Of a DNA stretch of 64,000 nt, positions 34,078 to 43,424 are shown piece after piece. Under the pieces are notes generated by a model. It was given only the letters and a program-made list of their open reading frames with translations. It was not told the DNA's origin and made no database searches. The DNA lies in the NCBI GenBank assembly GCA_943736015.1, contig OX031069.1, positions 38,040,728 through 38,104,727 on the forward strand, read 5' to 3'. This DNA is from Tridacna crocea (Eukaryota > Mollusca > Bivalvia > Cardiida > Cardiidae). Position numbers and translations under genes: made by a program. Every line of letters starts with the position of its first letter. Position 1 is the stretch's first letter.

Positions 34078-34452
34078 GTTGAAATGGGCCAAAACTTTTT
34101 TGCTGTTTGTATTTTTTTTTCTTCTTTTTAAGTCCGAGGGAATATTATATTTTTTTTTCGTTATTCAATATAAGTTATTCGACGAAACTTTTTTTTTTTA
34201 TTCTTTTTTTTTTTGCTGATGACTTGCTTGGTATCATGCATTCCAGAGAAGCATTAAACCTCTTTCGCATGAGCGCAGCTAATATGTGTGTACATTTTTT
34301 ATGGAATGTCCAGACGTGCTGCCAAACCACAAATTACCAGACGGAATAACAGCAAATTCTTCATATCTAGGTACGTTAAAATTGTCTGTTATGTAAATAA
34401 AATGCCCTAGTATTCCAAAACAAATACTGTTTCCCCTTACAGACCTTTCCAA

Positions 34453-34713
34453 TTGTTTCTCCCCATGCGTGCCTCTATGTGTTGCAAGGGGTTAAGTCAA
34501 ATTTCAATCGTTGGAGATGACATGACAATGCAAGACGTCATGCTTAAACAGGAAAGATTGTGTCCTTTCTCAATAAAGAAATCTACATCGACACGGACAA
34601 CGAATGAACTGTTGGTCAGTGGAAACGAGTTCCTACTGGCGATGAGTGAAAATGTTGACGGTGGCTTTTCAATGCCACTTTTAGTTCTTAGGCTGCTAAG
34701 CGCGACTCACTGA
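34453..34713 (+). other. Unrecognised 86-codon open frame
   Basis: The frame reads MFLPMRASMCCKGLSQISIV then GDDMTMQDVMLKQERLCPF and has less AT bias than its surroundings. No family is recognised, no partner exons are evident, and it overlaps on the right with a repeat. It may be chance. Confidence 0.15.
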
Positions 34714-34868
34714 CATTTTGCGGACAACATAGATCAAGATCAGACTACACTGACCGTGCAGTTTGATCTTGGATCTACAATGTCCGATAAGCAGTTATGA
34801 TTCAAGGTTTAACTGTCGAACTGAAAATTTCATTTTACTCAATTAGTTATTTAGCAGGATAAGAGTTA
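34690..34868 (+). mobile_element. Short repeat with a GATCAAGATCAGACT palindrome, copy 1
   Basis: GATCAAGATCAGACTACACT and its inverse GTGCAGTTTGATCTTGGATC are 8 bp apart, and the right side ends AGCAGGATAAGAGTTAA. A related copy at 56341-56551 starts TTAACCC and ends AGCAGGATAAGGATTAA. A fragment occurs near 60715. The TTAA ends suggest a second TTAA-targeting MITE family. Confidence 0.6.
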
Positions 34869-34875
34869 AGTAACG

Positions 34876-35061
34876 TTGTATGGCTTTATGTTGTGCGCCA
34901 GATGGTATTTAGTGTTGTTGTTGAACACAAAATTTGTCATTTTCTTCTTTCCATTTTCACTTACTCCATGGCTTTATGTTGTGTGCCAGGTGGTATTTAG
35001 TGTTGTTGTTCAACACAAAATTTGTCATTTTCTTCTTTTCATTTCCACTTACTCCTCAGGA
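34876..35061 (+). repeat. Tandem duplication of ~93 bp
   Basis: ATGGCTTTATGTTGTGnGCCAG, TATTTAGTGTTGTTGTT and CACAAAATTTGTCATTTTCT occur twice in a row, about 93 bp apart. The inverted stretch AACACAAAATTTG with its neighbour adds no further structure. Confidence 0.8.
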
Positions 35062-35094
35062 TTGTTTAAATACCAGATGATGTGGTAAAAGATT

Positions 35095-35636
35095 AAAGGT
35101 GGCCCTTCACAATTTGGGACGAACATTTTACAAAAATGCAAAAAAAATCATCCTTATACTCCCAAAGCCTTTCAATTTACGTTCATAAAACCCCAGTAGT
35201 CCAAAACCATCCGATAACACGAGAAATTAGAGATTTACTACAGCCCAGACTGACACCAACGGGAGACACGTTCTATTTTTAGATGATCAATTCTGTCATT
35301 TACATACAGGAATACACAGAGAAGTTTAAACATAGCGTCCGAAGAAAACATTATGGAAAATAATTATTACATGCTTGTTTTGTAATGGAATTTATGTGTT
35401 ATTAGTCACGTGCCAGTCACTTGATATTCCCACAATGCTATTCTAATTTTTGGCGCGAAATCCAAAAATAGCTTAAGAGGCTACGTAGCCTTTTAAGGGA
35501 ATACCATCAAAAAATTTTTATTTGTAATTTTATGATTATCAATTATTAATGATTTGTATTATTTTTTCAAATAAATTTCAGCGATATATATATTTTTTAA
35601 TTTGATGAGATGTAAAAATTCTAAATATCCACCTTT
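35095..35636 (+). mobile_element. 542-bp AT-rich element with AAAGGTGG ends, copy 2
   Basis: It is the inverse of 30781-31323. Here the flanks give GATTAAAGGTGG and CCACCTTTAATC, so the terminal inverted repeat extends by chance or by target duplication. The inner palindrome is TTAAGAGGCTACGTAGCC at about 35473. Confidence 0.88.
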
Positions 35637-35890
35637 AATCCCTAGTAACTTTCGTTTCGCTTCCTAATGAAATTTGAAGCATGTAAAGTGATGCATCTTT
35701 TTATTACCAAATTTTGGATAAATAAAACCCTATATATGACATCTAATGGAAAACTGCTACATAGCGAGTGAACAACTTATGAATGGTGATGAAACAAAAC
35801 GAGCTCTAATATAGGTTGAGGTTCTTCAGAAGAGAGTAGACAAGCTCCAGTCTACACCAATGATGTGTAATTTATTCATACCTGTGAAGA

Positions 35891-36056
35891 AATAGAGGAT
35901 AATTAACTGATGATGTGTGATATTAAAAATCTGTCACTAGAATGGGGCGTGATGTGGTTGAAAATAAGAGTCTGAAGGACGAGTTTTTAAACCTTATGAA
36001 ACCCCATTCGAGTGACAGATTTTTAATATACCACACCACCAGTTGATTTTTCTATT
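35891..36056 (+). mobile_element. MITE with AATAGAGGATAAT ends, copy 1
   Basis: The 166-bp element has terminal inverted repeats AATAGAGGATAATTAACTG and CAGTTGATTTTTCTATT. Inside is a second palindrome, AAAAATCTGTCACT...AATGGGG and its inverse CCCCATTCGAGTGACAG. A sister copy with a wholly different inner palindrome is at 38975-39144. Confidence 0.82.
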
Positions 36057-36188
36057 TATTATATTCCTTATTCTCCCTTTGTTTGCTAATAATTATCAGG
36101 AACGGTAGGTATGCATAGGACTTTTCTTTACAAACACAATCATGGTCTGTTTTGGGCAGGAGCAGGCAGCGTAACGCTCCAGGGTAGT

Positions 36189-36465
36189 TAACCCTTCCCC
36201 CACATGACAAGTTCAAGACTTTCCCAAATTAAAAACATCTACAGATGACAAATACTAAATTGGTACAAAAGATGTTAAGTTTTCTGACAGGATAGATAAC
36301 ATAATGGAAGAAGGAGAATATGCCGGTCGGTATATCTAATGATTTTTCGTTTTTCCAGAACATTTTCTAAGATCTCTCTCACGCAAAGCTAGATTTTTTT
36401 CTCGGTTTTGTTCCAAAAGATTTCTCCCACAAGCCCGTTTACTCGGGATTGTTTGGAAAGACTAT
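36189..36465 (+). mobile_element. Hairpin TTAA element, diverged and enlarged
   Basis: It starts TTAACCCTTCCCCCACATGA and has GAAGGAGAATATGCCGGTC with a broken hairpin and CTCGGGATTGTTTGGAAAG. A duplication of the TTTTCTAAGATCTCTCTC region lengthens the right side. Confidence 0.6.
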
Positions 36466-36550
36466 ACAGAAACTATTTTTACTGTGCTATTGTAATGGTA
36501 TTTGAAGCAGGGACAGAAACAGACTGTGACTAATATAGGAAAAAAAGTAG

Positions 36551-36613
36551 TTCCGGTGTAATGCCCCTCCCCTATAAAATGACCCATGGGTCATTTCACC
36601 ACGTAGACTAGTA
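36551..36613 (+). mobile_element. Single end of the TACGTA palindrome element
   Basis: CCGGTGTAATGCCCCTCCCC, AAAATGACCCATGGGTCATT and CACGTAGACTA match one end of the element at 61492-61767. The rest is absent. Confidence 0.6.
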
Positions 36614-36645
36614 AGAATATAGAGGATTAGAGGATAATTGTTTTT

Positions 36646-38260
36646 AGCTGACCTTAGCACAAAGTGCTAAAGGTGAGCTATTGTGATCGCCCAATGTCCG
36701 TCGTCCGTCAACAATTTCTTTAAACATCTTCTCCTCCTAAACCACTGGGCCAATCTTCATGAAACTTGGCAGGAATGTTCGTTGGGTAAAGCTCTGCCAA
36801 TTTCTTCAAAGAATTTAATTCCAATCCATAACACTGGTTGCCATGGCAACAAGAAAAAGAAAAAACGAAATCTTCTCTGAAACTAGAAGGCGTAGAGCTT
36901 GATATTTGGTATGTATTATCTCCTAATGGACCTCTATTAAGTTTGTTCAAATTATGTCCCGAGGGTCAAAACTGGCCCCACCCCGGGGGATAACAAGTTC
37001 GAGCATAGGAATAAAGAAGGAAAACTTTAAAAATCTTCTCCTCTGAAACTTGGGGGCGTAGAGCTTTGATATTTGCCCCTGGGGTCAAAACTGGCCCCAC
37101 CCCGGGGATCACAAGTTTGAACTTAGGAACAAAGAGAAAAACTTTTAAAATCTTCTCCTCTGAAACTCGAAGGCGTAAACTGGCCCCACCACGGGGGTCA
37201 CAATGTTGAGCATAGGAACAAAGAAGGAAAACTTTAAAATTCTTTTCCTCAGAAACTAGAAAGCGTAGAGCTTTGATATTTGGTCTGTTGCATCTCCTAG
37301 TTGACCTCTACCTAATTTGTTCAAATGATGCCCCTGTGTTCAAAACTTGCCCCACCCCGGCATAGGAACAAAGAAGGAAAACTTTTAAATTCTTCTCCTC
37401 TGAAACCAGATGGTTTAGAGCTTTGATATTTGGTATTTGGCATCTTCTAGTGGACCTCTACCAAGTTTGTATAAGTCATGCCCGTGGGGTCAAAACTGGC
37501 CCCGCCCCGGGGGTCACAATTTCGAACCTAGGAACAAAGAAAATTTTAAAATCATTCTTCTCTAAAATTAGATGGCATAGAGCTATGTGGACCTCTACCA
37601 AGTTTGTTCATATTATGCCCTTGAGGTCAAAAGTGGCCTGCCGGGGGGGGGGGGGGGGGGGGGGTCACAGGTTCGAACATAGCAACAAAGAAGAAAAACT
37701 TTAGAAATCTTCTTTCATGAAACTTGAAGGCGCAGACCTTTTGATATTTGGTATGCAGAATCTTCTAGTGGACCTCTACCAGGTTTGGTCATATGATGTC
37801 CCTGGCGTCAAAACTGGCCCTGCCCGAGAAGTCAGTTTGGAACATAGGAACAAATAAGGAAAATTTTAAATTTCTTCTTCTCTTAAACGGGGAGTTGTAG
37901 AGCTTTGATATTTGGTATGTAGCATCTTTGAGTGGACCTCTACCAAGTTTGTCCCAAGGGTGCTGCTTTGGTAAAACTGACCCAGCCCCGGGGACCACAA
38001 GTTCGAATATAGGACAAAAAGGAAAATTAGAAATTCTTCTTTGAAACTGGAAGGTGTAGTGCTTTGATATTTGATTGCCCTATGTCTGGCGTCCGTCAAC
38101 AATTCCTTTAAACATCTTCTTCTCCTAACTGGGCCAATCTTGATGAAACTTGGCAGGGATGTTCTTTAGGTGAAGCTTTACCAAAGTTGTTCAAAGAATT
38201 GAATTTCACTCATAAGCTATAGTCTAAGGTGAGCGTTCAAGGGCCAATGGCCCTCTTGTT
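36646..38260 (+). mobile_element. Array element, same head and tail as the 145-bp element, different core
   Basis: Head: AGCTGACCTTAGCACAAAG and TGCTAAAGGTGAGCTATTG. Tail: GGTGAGCGTTCAAGGGCCAA then TGGCCCTCTTGTT. Between them lie roughly eight uneven units of 120-190 bp with CAAAACTGGCCCCACCCCGG, TAGGAACAAAGAAGGAAAAC, TTTGATATTTGGTATG and GGACCTCTACCAAGTTTG, flanked left and right by CCTAAACCACTGGGCCAATC and AAACTTGGCAGG. It shares head and tail with the 6.5-9.9 kb element but not the repeat unit. Confidence 0.82.
37643..37664 (+). repeat. Homopolymer run of 22 G
   Basis: Twenty-two consecutive G bases replace the CCCCGGGG part of one unit in the array. It probably grew by slippage from that G-rich motif. 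Confidence 0.9.
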
Positions 38261-38261
38261 T

Positions 38262-38391
38262 TCGGCCAAAGATCAAAATTTATTTCATCGAGTGGGCACC
38301 ATCGGTAATATTTTCAAGGAGTGGTGCAGCCACGAGTGAAACTATTACCGATGGTGTTCACGAGATGAAATAAATTTCGATCTTTCACCGA
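38262..38391 (+). mobile_element. Long palindrome, ATTTATTTCATCGAGTGG type
   Basis: A 130-bp near-perfect inverted repeat: TCGGCCAAAGATCAAAATTT and ATCGAGTGGGCACCATCGG on the left, CCGATGGTGTTCACGAGAT and AAATTTCGATCTTTCACCG on the right. It starts on the CTCTTGTT tail of the preceding array element, so it inserted at its border or beside it. Confidence 0.85.
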
Positions 38392-38401
38392 AACAAAAAA
38401 A

Positions 38402-38702
38402 ATTCTATTTATTTCATGCTTTTAACCCTTTCTGGGTGGAGTTTTATTAAAATCCAGTACAGTTCTTTTCCGTTATTCCCTGTGGCGTACCCCTCCCGCA
38501 TAGCAATGCATTGCAATATTACGTCATGCGCGAGAAATCTAAGGTAAATGACGTCATATTTCCCATCTGGTTGTCAGGCACGCGCAATTTACCCAGGCAA
38601 CAAGAAGGTGAACATCGGTATTTTCACTGGTGATACCGGTGTAAGATTGAAAAATATTTTCACTGCTATTTCTCGATATCCTACCGGAAAGCATGAAATA
38701 AG
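38402..38702 (+). mobile_element. Inverted-repeat element, TATTTCATGCTTT ends
   Basis: The left end TATTTATTTCATGCTTTTAA is inverted at the right in GGAAAGCATGAAATAAGA. The interior has CGATGTTCACC-type matches (GGTGAACATCGGTATTTTCAC) shared with the adjoining palindrome, so the two may be parts of one composite element. Confidence 0.5.
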
Positions 38703-38847
38703 ACACGGGTCATTATTCAACATAAAGAAATAACCCTCTGGGGTCATTATTCTACGTAGAATAATGACCCATGGGTCATTCCTCAACGTAGTAAAATGAC
38801 CTATGGGTCATTTTGTAGGGGAGGGTAATTTCTCTGAATTACACGGG
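38703..38847 (+). mobile_element. TACGTA palindrome element, partial copy
   Basis: Successive palindromes GGTCATTATTCTACGTAGAA and TAATGACCCATGGGTCATT are followed by the end GACCTATGGGTCATTTTGTA and GGGGAGGGTAATTTCTCTG. The left end is missing. Confidence 0.75.
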
Positions 38848-38974
38848 TCGACATTCTAAAACTGTATCATCAGTAATTATGATACCATATCGTCACTAGG
38901 GATGTAGTTATTGTGAAAAACTGAGAAAAAAATACACTGAGAAATCCCAGTAATTCTCTGATAGGAATGTAACA

Positions 38975-39144
38975 AATAGAGGATAATCAACTGGGTATTT
39001 TTATATGAAAAATATCTCACGAGGATGCGTTGTTCTAAAGGCGTTGAAAAAACGAGTGCGCAGCACGATTTTTTTTTTAACGTTTTACGACGCATCCGAG
39101 AGATATTTTTTTCATATCGAAAATAACCAGTTGATTATTCTATT
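38975..39144 (+). mobile_element. MITE with AATAGAGGATAAT ends, copy 2
   Basis: The outer repeats AATAGAGGATAATCAACTGG and CCAGTTGATTATTCTATT are as in the copy at 35891. The inner palindrome is different: ATATGAAAAATATCTCACGA, GGATGCGT and their inverse ACGCATCCGAGAGATATT. Confidence 0.82.
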
Positions 39145-39439
39145 TATTATATACATTATTAACATTATTATTTTTAATTTTCGTTTGAAAGTCGTAATCA
39201 ATAATTTTGATAGAAGAAATTAGGGACATAGTGAGAATGAATACATAATTTAAAAGAACAAAACGAGACTGAGAAAAGTAGTTGGATTGTCTAGTTGAAA
39301 ATATAGAACTTGCAATTAACACTATCTATAAGTGCTTAATGAAAAATGCAGTTCCTAAATTACGGCAGGGAGTGAAAGTTGATATCGTCACTAGTGATAT
39401 CAAAATTTATTACACTGGTAAATTCCAGGATTCCACTGC

Positions 39440-39715
39440 TAGGTATATAATAAAAGTAATTATCACATCCAATATCTCTGGCGCTGTTAGGTATATAATA
39501 AAAGTAATTATCACATCCAATATCTCTGGCGCTGTAACTAATACACCCAGTTGTAATGATCCCTAACAAAAAGTAATTATCACATCCAATATCTCTGGCG
39601 CTTTAACCAATGCACCCAGTTGTAATGATCGCAAACAAAAAGTAATTATCACATCCAATATCTCTGGCGCTGTAACCAATGCACCGAGTTGTAATGATCC
39701 CTAACAAATATCTCG
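39440..39715 (+). repeat. Short tandem array, four units of 49-69 bp
   Basis: AAAAGTAATTATCACATCCA followed by ATATCTCTGGCGCTGT begins near 39452, 39501, 39568 and 39637. The first spacing is 49 bp and the later ones 67-69 bp, because the later units gain a CACCCAGTTGTAATGATC insert. There is no CRISPR character: the copies sit directly adjacent with near-identical spacers. Confidence 0.85.
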
Positions 39716-41989
39716 CTAATCGTCTGAATAGATTCATAATTGATAAAATGGTCCAAAATTTATCCAGCCTATACCAAATGACCTTATAAAGAAGGATTTT
39801 AAACAAGAGGGCCATGATGGCCCTGTATCGCTCCACTGGCTTTTCAGCCTTTTACCACATAAAGTGATTGTTCATGACCCTGAAAAAGAGGGCTTTCGAA
39901 AACAATGAACAAAGTCGCGCAATACATGAACAGGTTTATTCATTGGCATGAAAGGTAACGTTCTTGAAAAAAAAATGATTGGTTGAAACTTTACTTTGAA
40001 TTTAAACTATTAGCATAGAAATGAATCGTTCCCTGAAAACAGGATATTTCCTTTCAAAAACCTTGAATGTCTAGCACCAATCATGTATCACTGCAGTTTG
40101 ATAATCAAGGGAGGTAAATATTAACAACCTATATCTTTGATAACAAGGGCTATTTCCCGTGATCATGTTTAAATTGAAGTGACTATATATGGAAGCCCAT
40201 GTTAAACTAGTGATCCCTCGAATGGAGCCAATTTCGATCACAGGCCTATCATATGAAAAAAAAAGGAAATGTTGGAGGTCCATTAGATAAAGCTACATTA
40301 GCTTCATTAGCCACGGGCCTTATGGTTTCAAAGAAGATTTTTTTTTTTTTTTTTCAGTTTTGTTGCCATGGCAACCAGGGTTTTTGAAGGAATCAAATAA
40401 AATCAAGAAATTCTGAAGAGGACTATGGCAGTAAAATTCTGAAGTTTCGTCAAATTACGAATCTAAGGCAATATTATCATTCTCTGTACCATGCATGTTA
40501 TCCTCACCTCATACTTGCAAACTATAGCTATATTTCCTTTGACAGAAATATGATATAAATGATAACCAGGAGTAGTTGATTTTCAGTTACTGTACTTACA
40601 CAACATAATATTCTGACCATTTGTACACAAGAACTCGAGAATAATACAAGTTCATGACCAAGGTCCAAACGGACTCCACTTGGTTTGGGAAATGTGTCGG
40701 GTACATAAATGTTGAATGTAAACAATCAGAGGGGAGCAAAGTACAATAATTACCATATTCTTTATTTCTTACTAAAACATAACAATTATACTCCTCATTT
40801 TTACCTTTTCCACATTACATCAAACACCACCAATTGCTTTCTTCCGAAAATTCTACATGTGTGTGGTTTTAAGACATTTCATGTATTGGTAGAAATCTCA
40901 AACCTTGTTTGTTTCAATACAAAGTTACTGTGATTCCGCCATTGCATGTGGTGTTCAAAATGTCAGGAAAATGACACATCTTTTTTCAGCGTTTCTAATT
41001 TATTTATAAAATTTCAACAGTAGATTTTATTATATAATTCTGACATCTGGAAAGACAAAAAACATCCTCAAGACTCCGCTGGTAAATTCCTTCATCACTA
41101 TGTACAGTACATGTAATGTCTAACATTGGCAAACACAGTCATGAGAGGATCATGGTGTTTGGTAGCAGAATCCTTTTACACATACAATGGTTTTCTTCAT
41201 TACATGATGGACAATTTCTCCCACCCACATGACCATTTGCCGAAACATTCTTTTTGTAATCCTGTGTACCGTGCACATTATTTGCAACACTGTGCATGTC
41301 GCCAACTTCAAGAAACAAAACCACTCGGATATTCATGTTGGAAAGAGGAAGAAATACTAAGGCTTTATGTCTAGAGAATAGCCAATACTTCACTACCTTA
41401 GTAAAATTGTTACCTTACTGAGTGCATAGCAATTGTCATCTTGTAATGGAGCTTTTCTACTGAGGTCCCATCTCCCTTTCTCTGCTGTGTGTGCTATATT
41501 TTGTAACTTGAAATCATAATGCAGCTTAATTACAAACTGATTTCAGCATTCTTCTTAACAGGTTGGGCCGTATGTGGGTAATATTCGTACGTGGTTAATA
41601 TGCATTACGGAATAAAGAAGAATTTGAAAAAAAAGCACTTTTTAACTGAAAAACATTCTGCCAACAATGTAATCCTTCTTTGAATGTGTATGCCCAAATC
41701 AGATTTACATGACGCTACTTCTGACGTATTTTCATTGGTGTATGAGGGGCATGAGGGGCAATGCAGACTTAGCGGTATTTATGCTCTTTATTTATTTGAA
41801 TCTTTTTCTAAATTTCGGCACAATTCAAGATCAATGTTAACACAACTGGTAAGTTTACCTCTTTAGTGAATGTCAGCCATGACATCAATTGAAACTCGCG
41901 CAGGTTTGTGTGCATTGTGGACACCCCCCAACCAAAACTTACAAGTTCTAAGAGACCTCCACAAAGCATTCTAAATCCCGAAATATTTG
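39716..41989. other. Intergenic DNA, no supported gene
   Basis: It holds an AACAAGAGGGCCATGATGG element start at 39804, a small hairpin-element fragment at about 39848-39905 (TTTTACCACATAAAG, CCTGAAAAAGAGGGC), and poly-T. An 84-codon minus frame at 41139-41393 with NCPSCNEENHCMCK near its end has no partner exon and is not called. Confidence 0.4.
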
Positions 41990-42009
41990 TTTAGTGTTGT
42001 GTCTTCAAA

Positions 42010-42408
42010 GAAGGCAGAACATCATTGGAAGATGATAGTAAACGGCACAGCCAGAGGAGCTGTCTAAAGCGCGACGTAAACTGAAGCTGTTAGGGATGTT
42101 GTTACTGGAAATCGCTACGTCACTATTGAAGACTTCTTTTAGCAAACCTCGCTTAAAACTTACGGTACAGTTCAGCAAATAATTTGAACATGAGGAAGGT
42201 CAGCAGTCGGTGGATCCCTTGTTGATTGACTCCGGATAATCGGAGATGAAGAGTTCAAGTATCCCAGAAGTTCTTGGACCAGTACCGGCGTTCAGGAATA
42301 CATTTCCTTGATAAATTCATCACAGCAGATGAAACCGTGATATTTTTATATCGTCCAGAAACCAAGGAGCCTCTCCCTAGTGGGTGGACCGTAACTAGAA
42401 TTTATGAG
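42010..42408 (+). pseudogene. Mariner-like transposase remnant
   Basis: One frame (starting 42010) reads EGRTSLEDDSKRHSQRS, later NLNMRKVSSRWIP, then RVQVSQKFLDQY and FLDKFITADETVIFLYRPET followed by KEPLPSGW. These match the order of motifs in Tc1/mariner transposases: the DNA-binding linker (RKVSxRWIP) and the first catalytic Asp block (normally xDETW, here ADETV). Several in-frame stops (for example TGA at 42082-42084) and a shifted middle part (NRYVTIEDFF and YGTVQQII in another frame) show it is long dead. The N-terminal DNA-binding domain and the second and third catalytic residues are missing. Confidence 0.8.
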
Positions 42409-42464
42409 GCTCAATAAATAATCAACGAGGGCGATGGCCCCTCGTGGATTATTTATTGAGCCTC
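42406..42464 (+). repeat. 59-bp palindrome
   Basis: GAGGCTCAATAAATAATC and CAACGAGGGC are repeated in inverse as GCCCCTCGTGGATTATTTAT and TGAGCCTC, with a short loop. It adjoins the mariner remnant at its 3' side and may be a MITE. AATAAA motifs on both arms could also serve as polyA signals by chance. Confidence 0.8.
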
Positions 42465-43279
42465 AAAACTCACAACCGTGGTTTATTGTACAATAAATCG
42501 CGATAGACAAGATTATTTCAATTCTAACATGACCAACTCTAAATGTAAGGAAAACAACTTCATACCTAGAGTGAAAACGCGAATGCAGATTTTATTCCAC
42601 TGAATAACTTGCATACATTTTGCACAGAATGACGTCATATACTAGGAATAAAGTAGATTTTACCACGCTTTCGTTGCACTGTGTTTATAGAGCCGAATTC
42701 GCGTGTCATGTTAAAATGCTTGTTTTATGTCTGAATTTAATGAAATTTTCTGGGTTTGTTGATGCTAAATTAAGTGTCGTGCTTACAAAATTTGGTTGAT
42801 ATCTATTGATTAACATGAAAGTTATAAGACCAGTACCGCTAATTCTGTATTGCCCCTCGTGCTGAGGTCATGTTTGTTGGAAGACTGTTACCAATGAAGA
42901 AGTTGTGATACTTTTACAACACTCTTTCACAATATTTCCGTCATATCGCATGTCTCAGTCATATTGCTGCAACAGTTCACTTGTCATGTCTTTTCCGATT
43001 TTAACCAGTACAAGGCTGGGTCTCTGGTGTGCCTTGTCTAACAAACCAGGAAACAAGGACAAGAAACCGAACACCATAGCCATAGATCTACATCATAAAA
43101 CTTGGCAAGTTCCTCAATAACATTGCGCAACAAAACTCTTTCTGTTCCTTGAATGAATCTACAAATGAAACGATCTGCTTTTCACCAGACCAATTTCTTT
43201 TTTTTTTGTTGTTGTTGTAAAAAATGGCATGCCTAGAACGATCTTCTTCGTTTGTATATTTCAGTTTCGTCACCTGGTA

Positions 43280-43424
43280 TCATTCTTTAGTCCCATAATG
43301 TTCATACTGAAATATTTTCAACTGGTTGTCCTCACCACCTGACATCAATAAACTAGGAATTGACCAATCAACAGCAAGCACTTTATCATTGTGACCAACC
43401 AAATTGTACAGAGGAGCCTTTGGG
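43280..43424 (-). CDS. WDR12: WDR12 exon 11, last WD repeat and stop
   Basis: Entry phase 2, TGA at 43282-43280. [39 protein letters not shown] and QYEHYGTKE make the last repeat and the short C-terminus. The acceptor has a long T tract before CAG. Confidence 0.95.

Noticed and set aside
39440-39715. Repeats with regular spacing that could suggest a CRISPR array
   Set aside because: The window is animal DNA with spliced genes, the between-repeat segments are nearly identical, and repeat lengths vary. It is an ordinary tandem repeat.
41139-41393. 84-codon minus-strand frame with NCPSCNEENHCMCK
   Set aside because: The Cys/His pattern hints at a zinc-binding motif, but no family was recognised and no partner exon was found downstream of WDR12.
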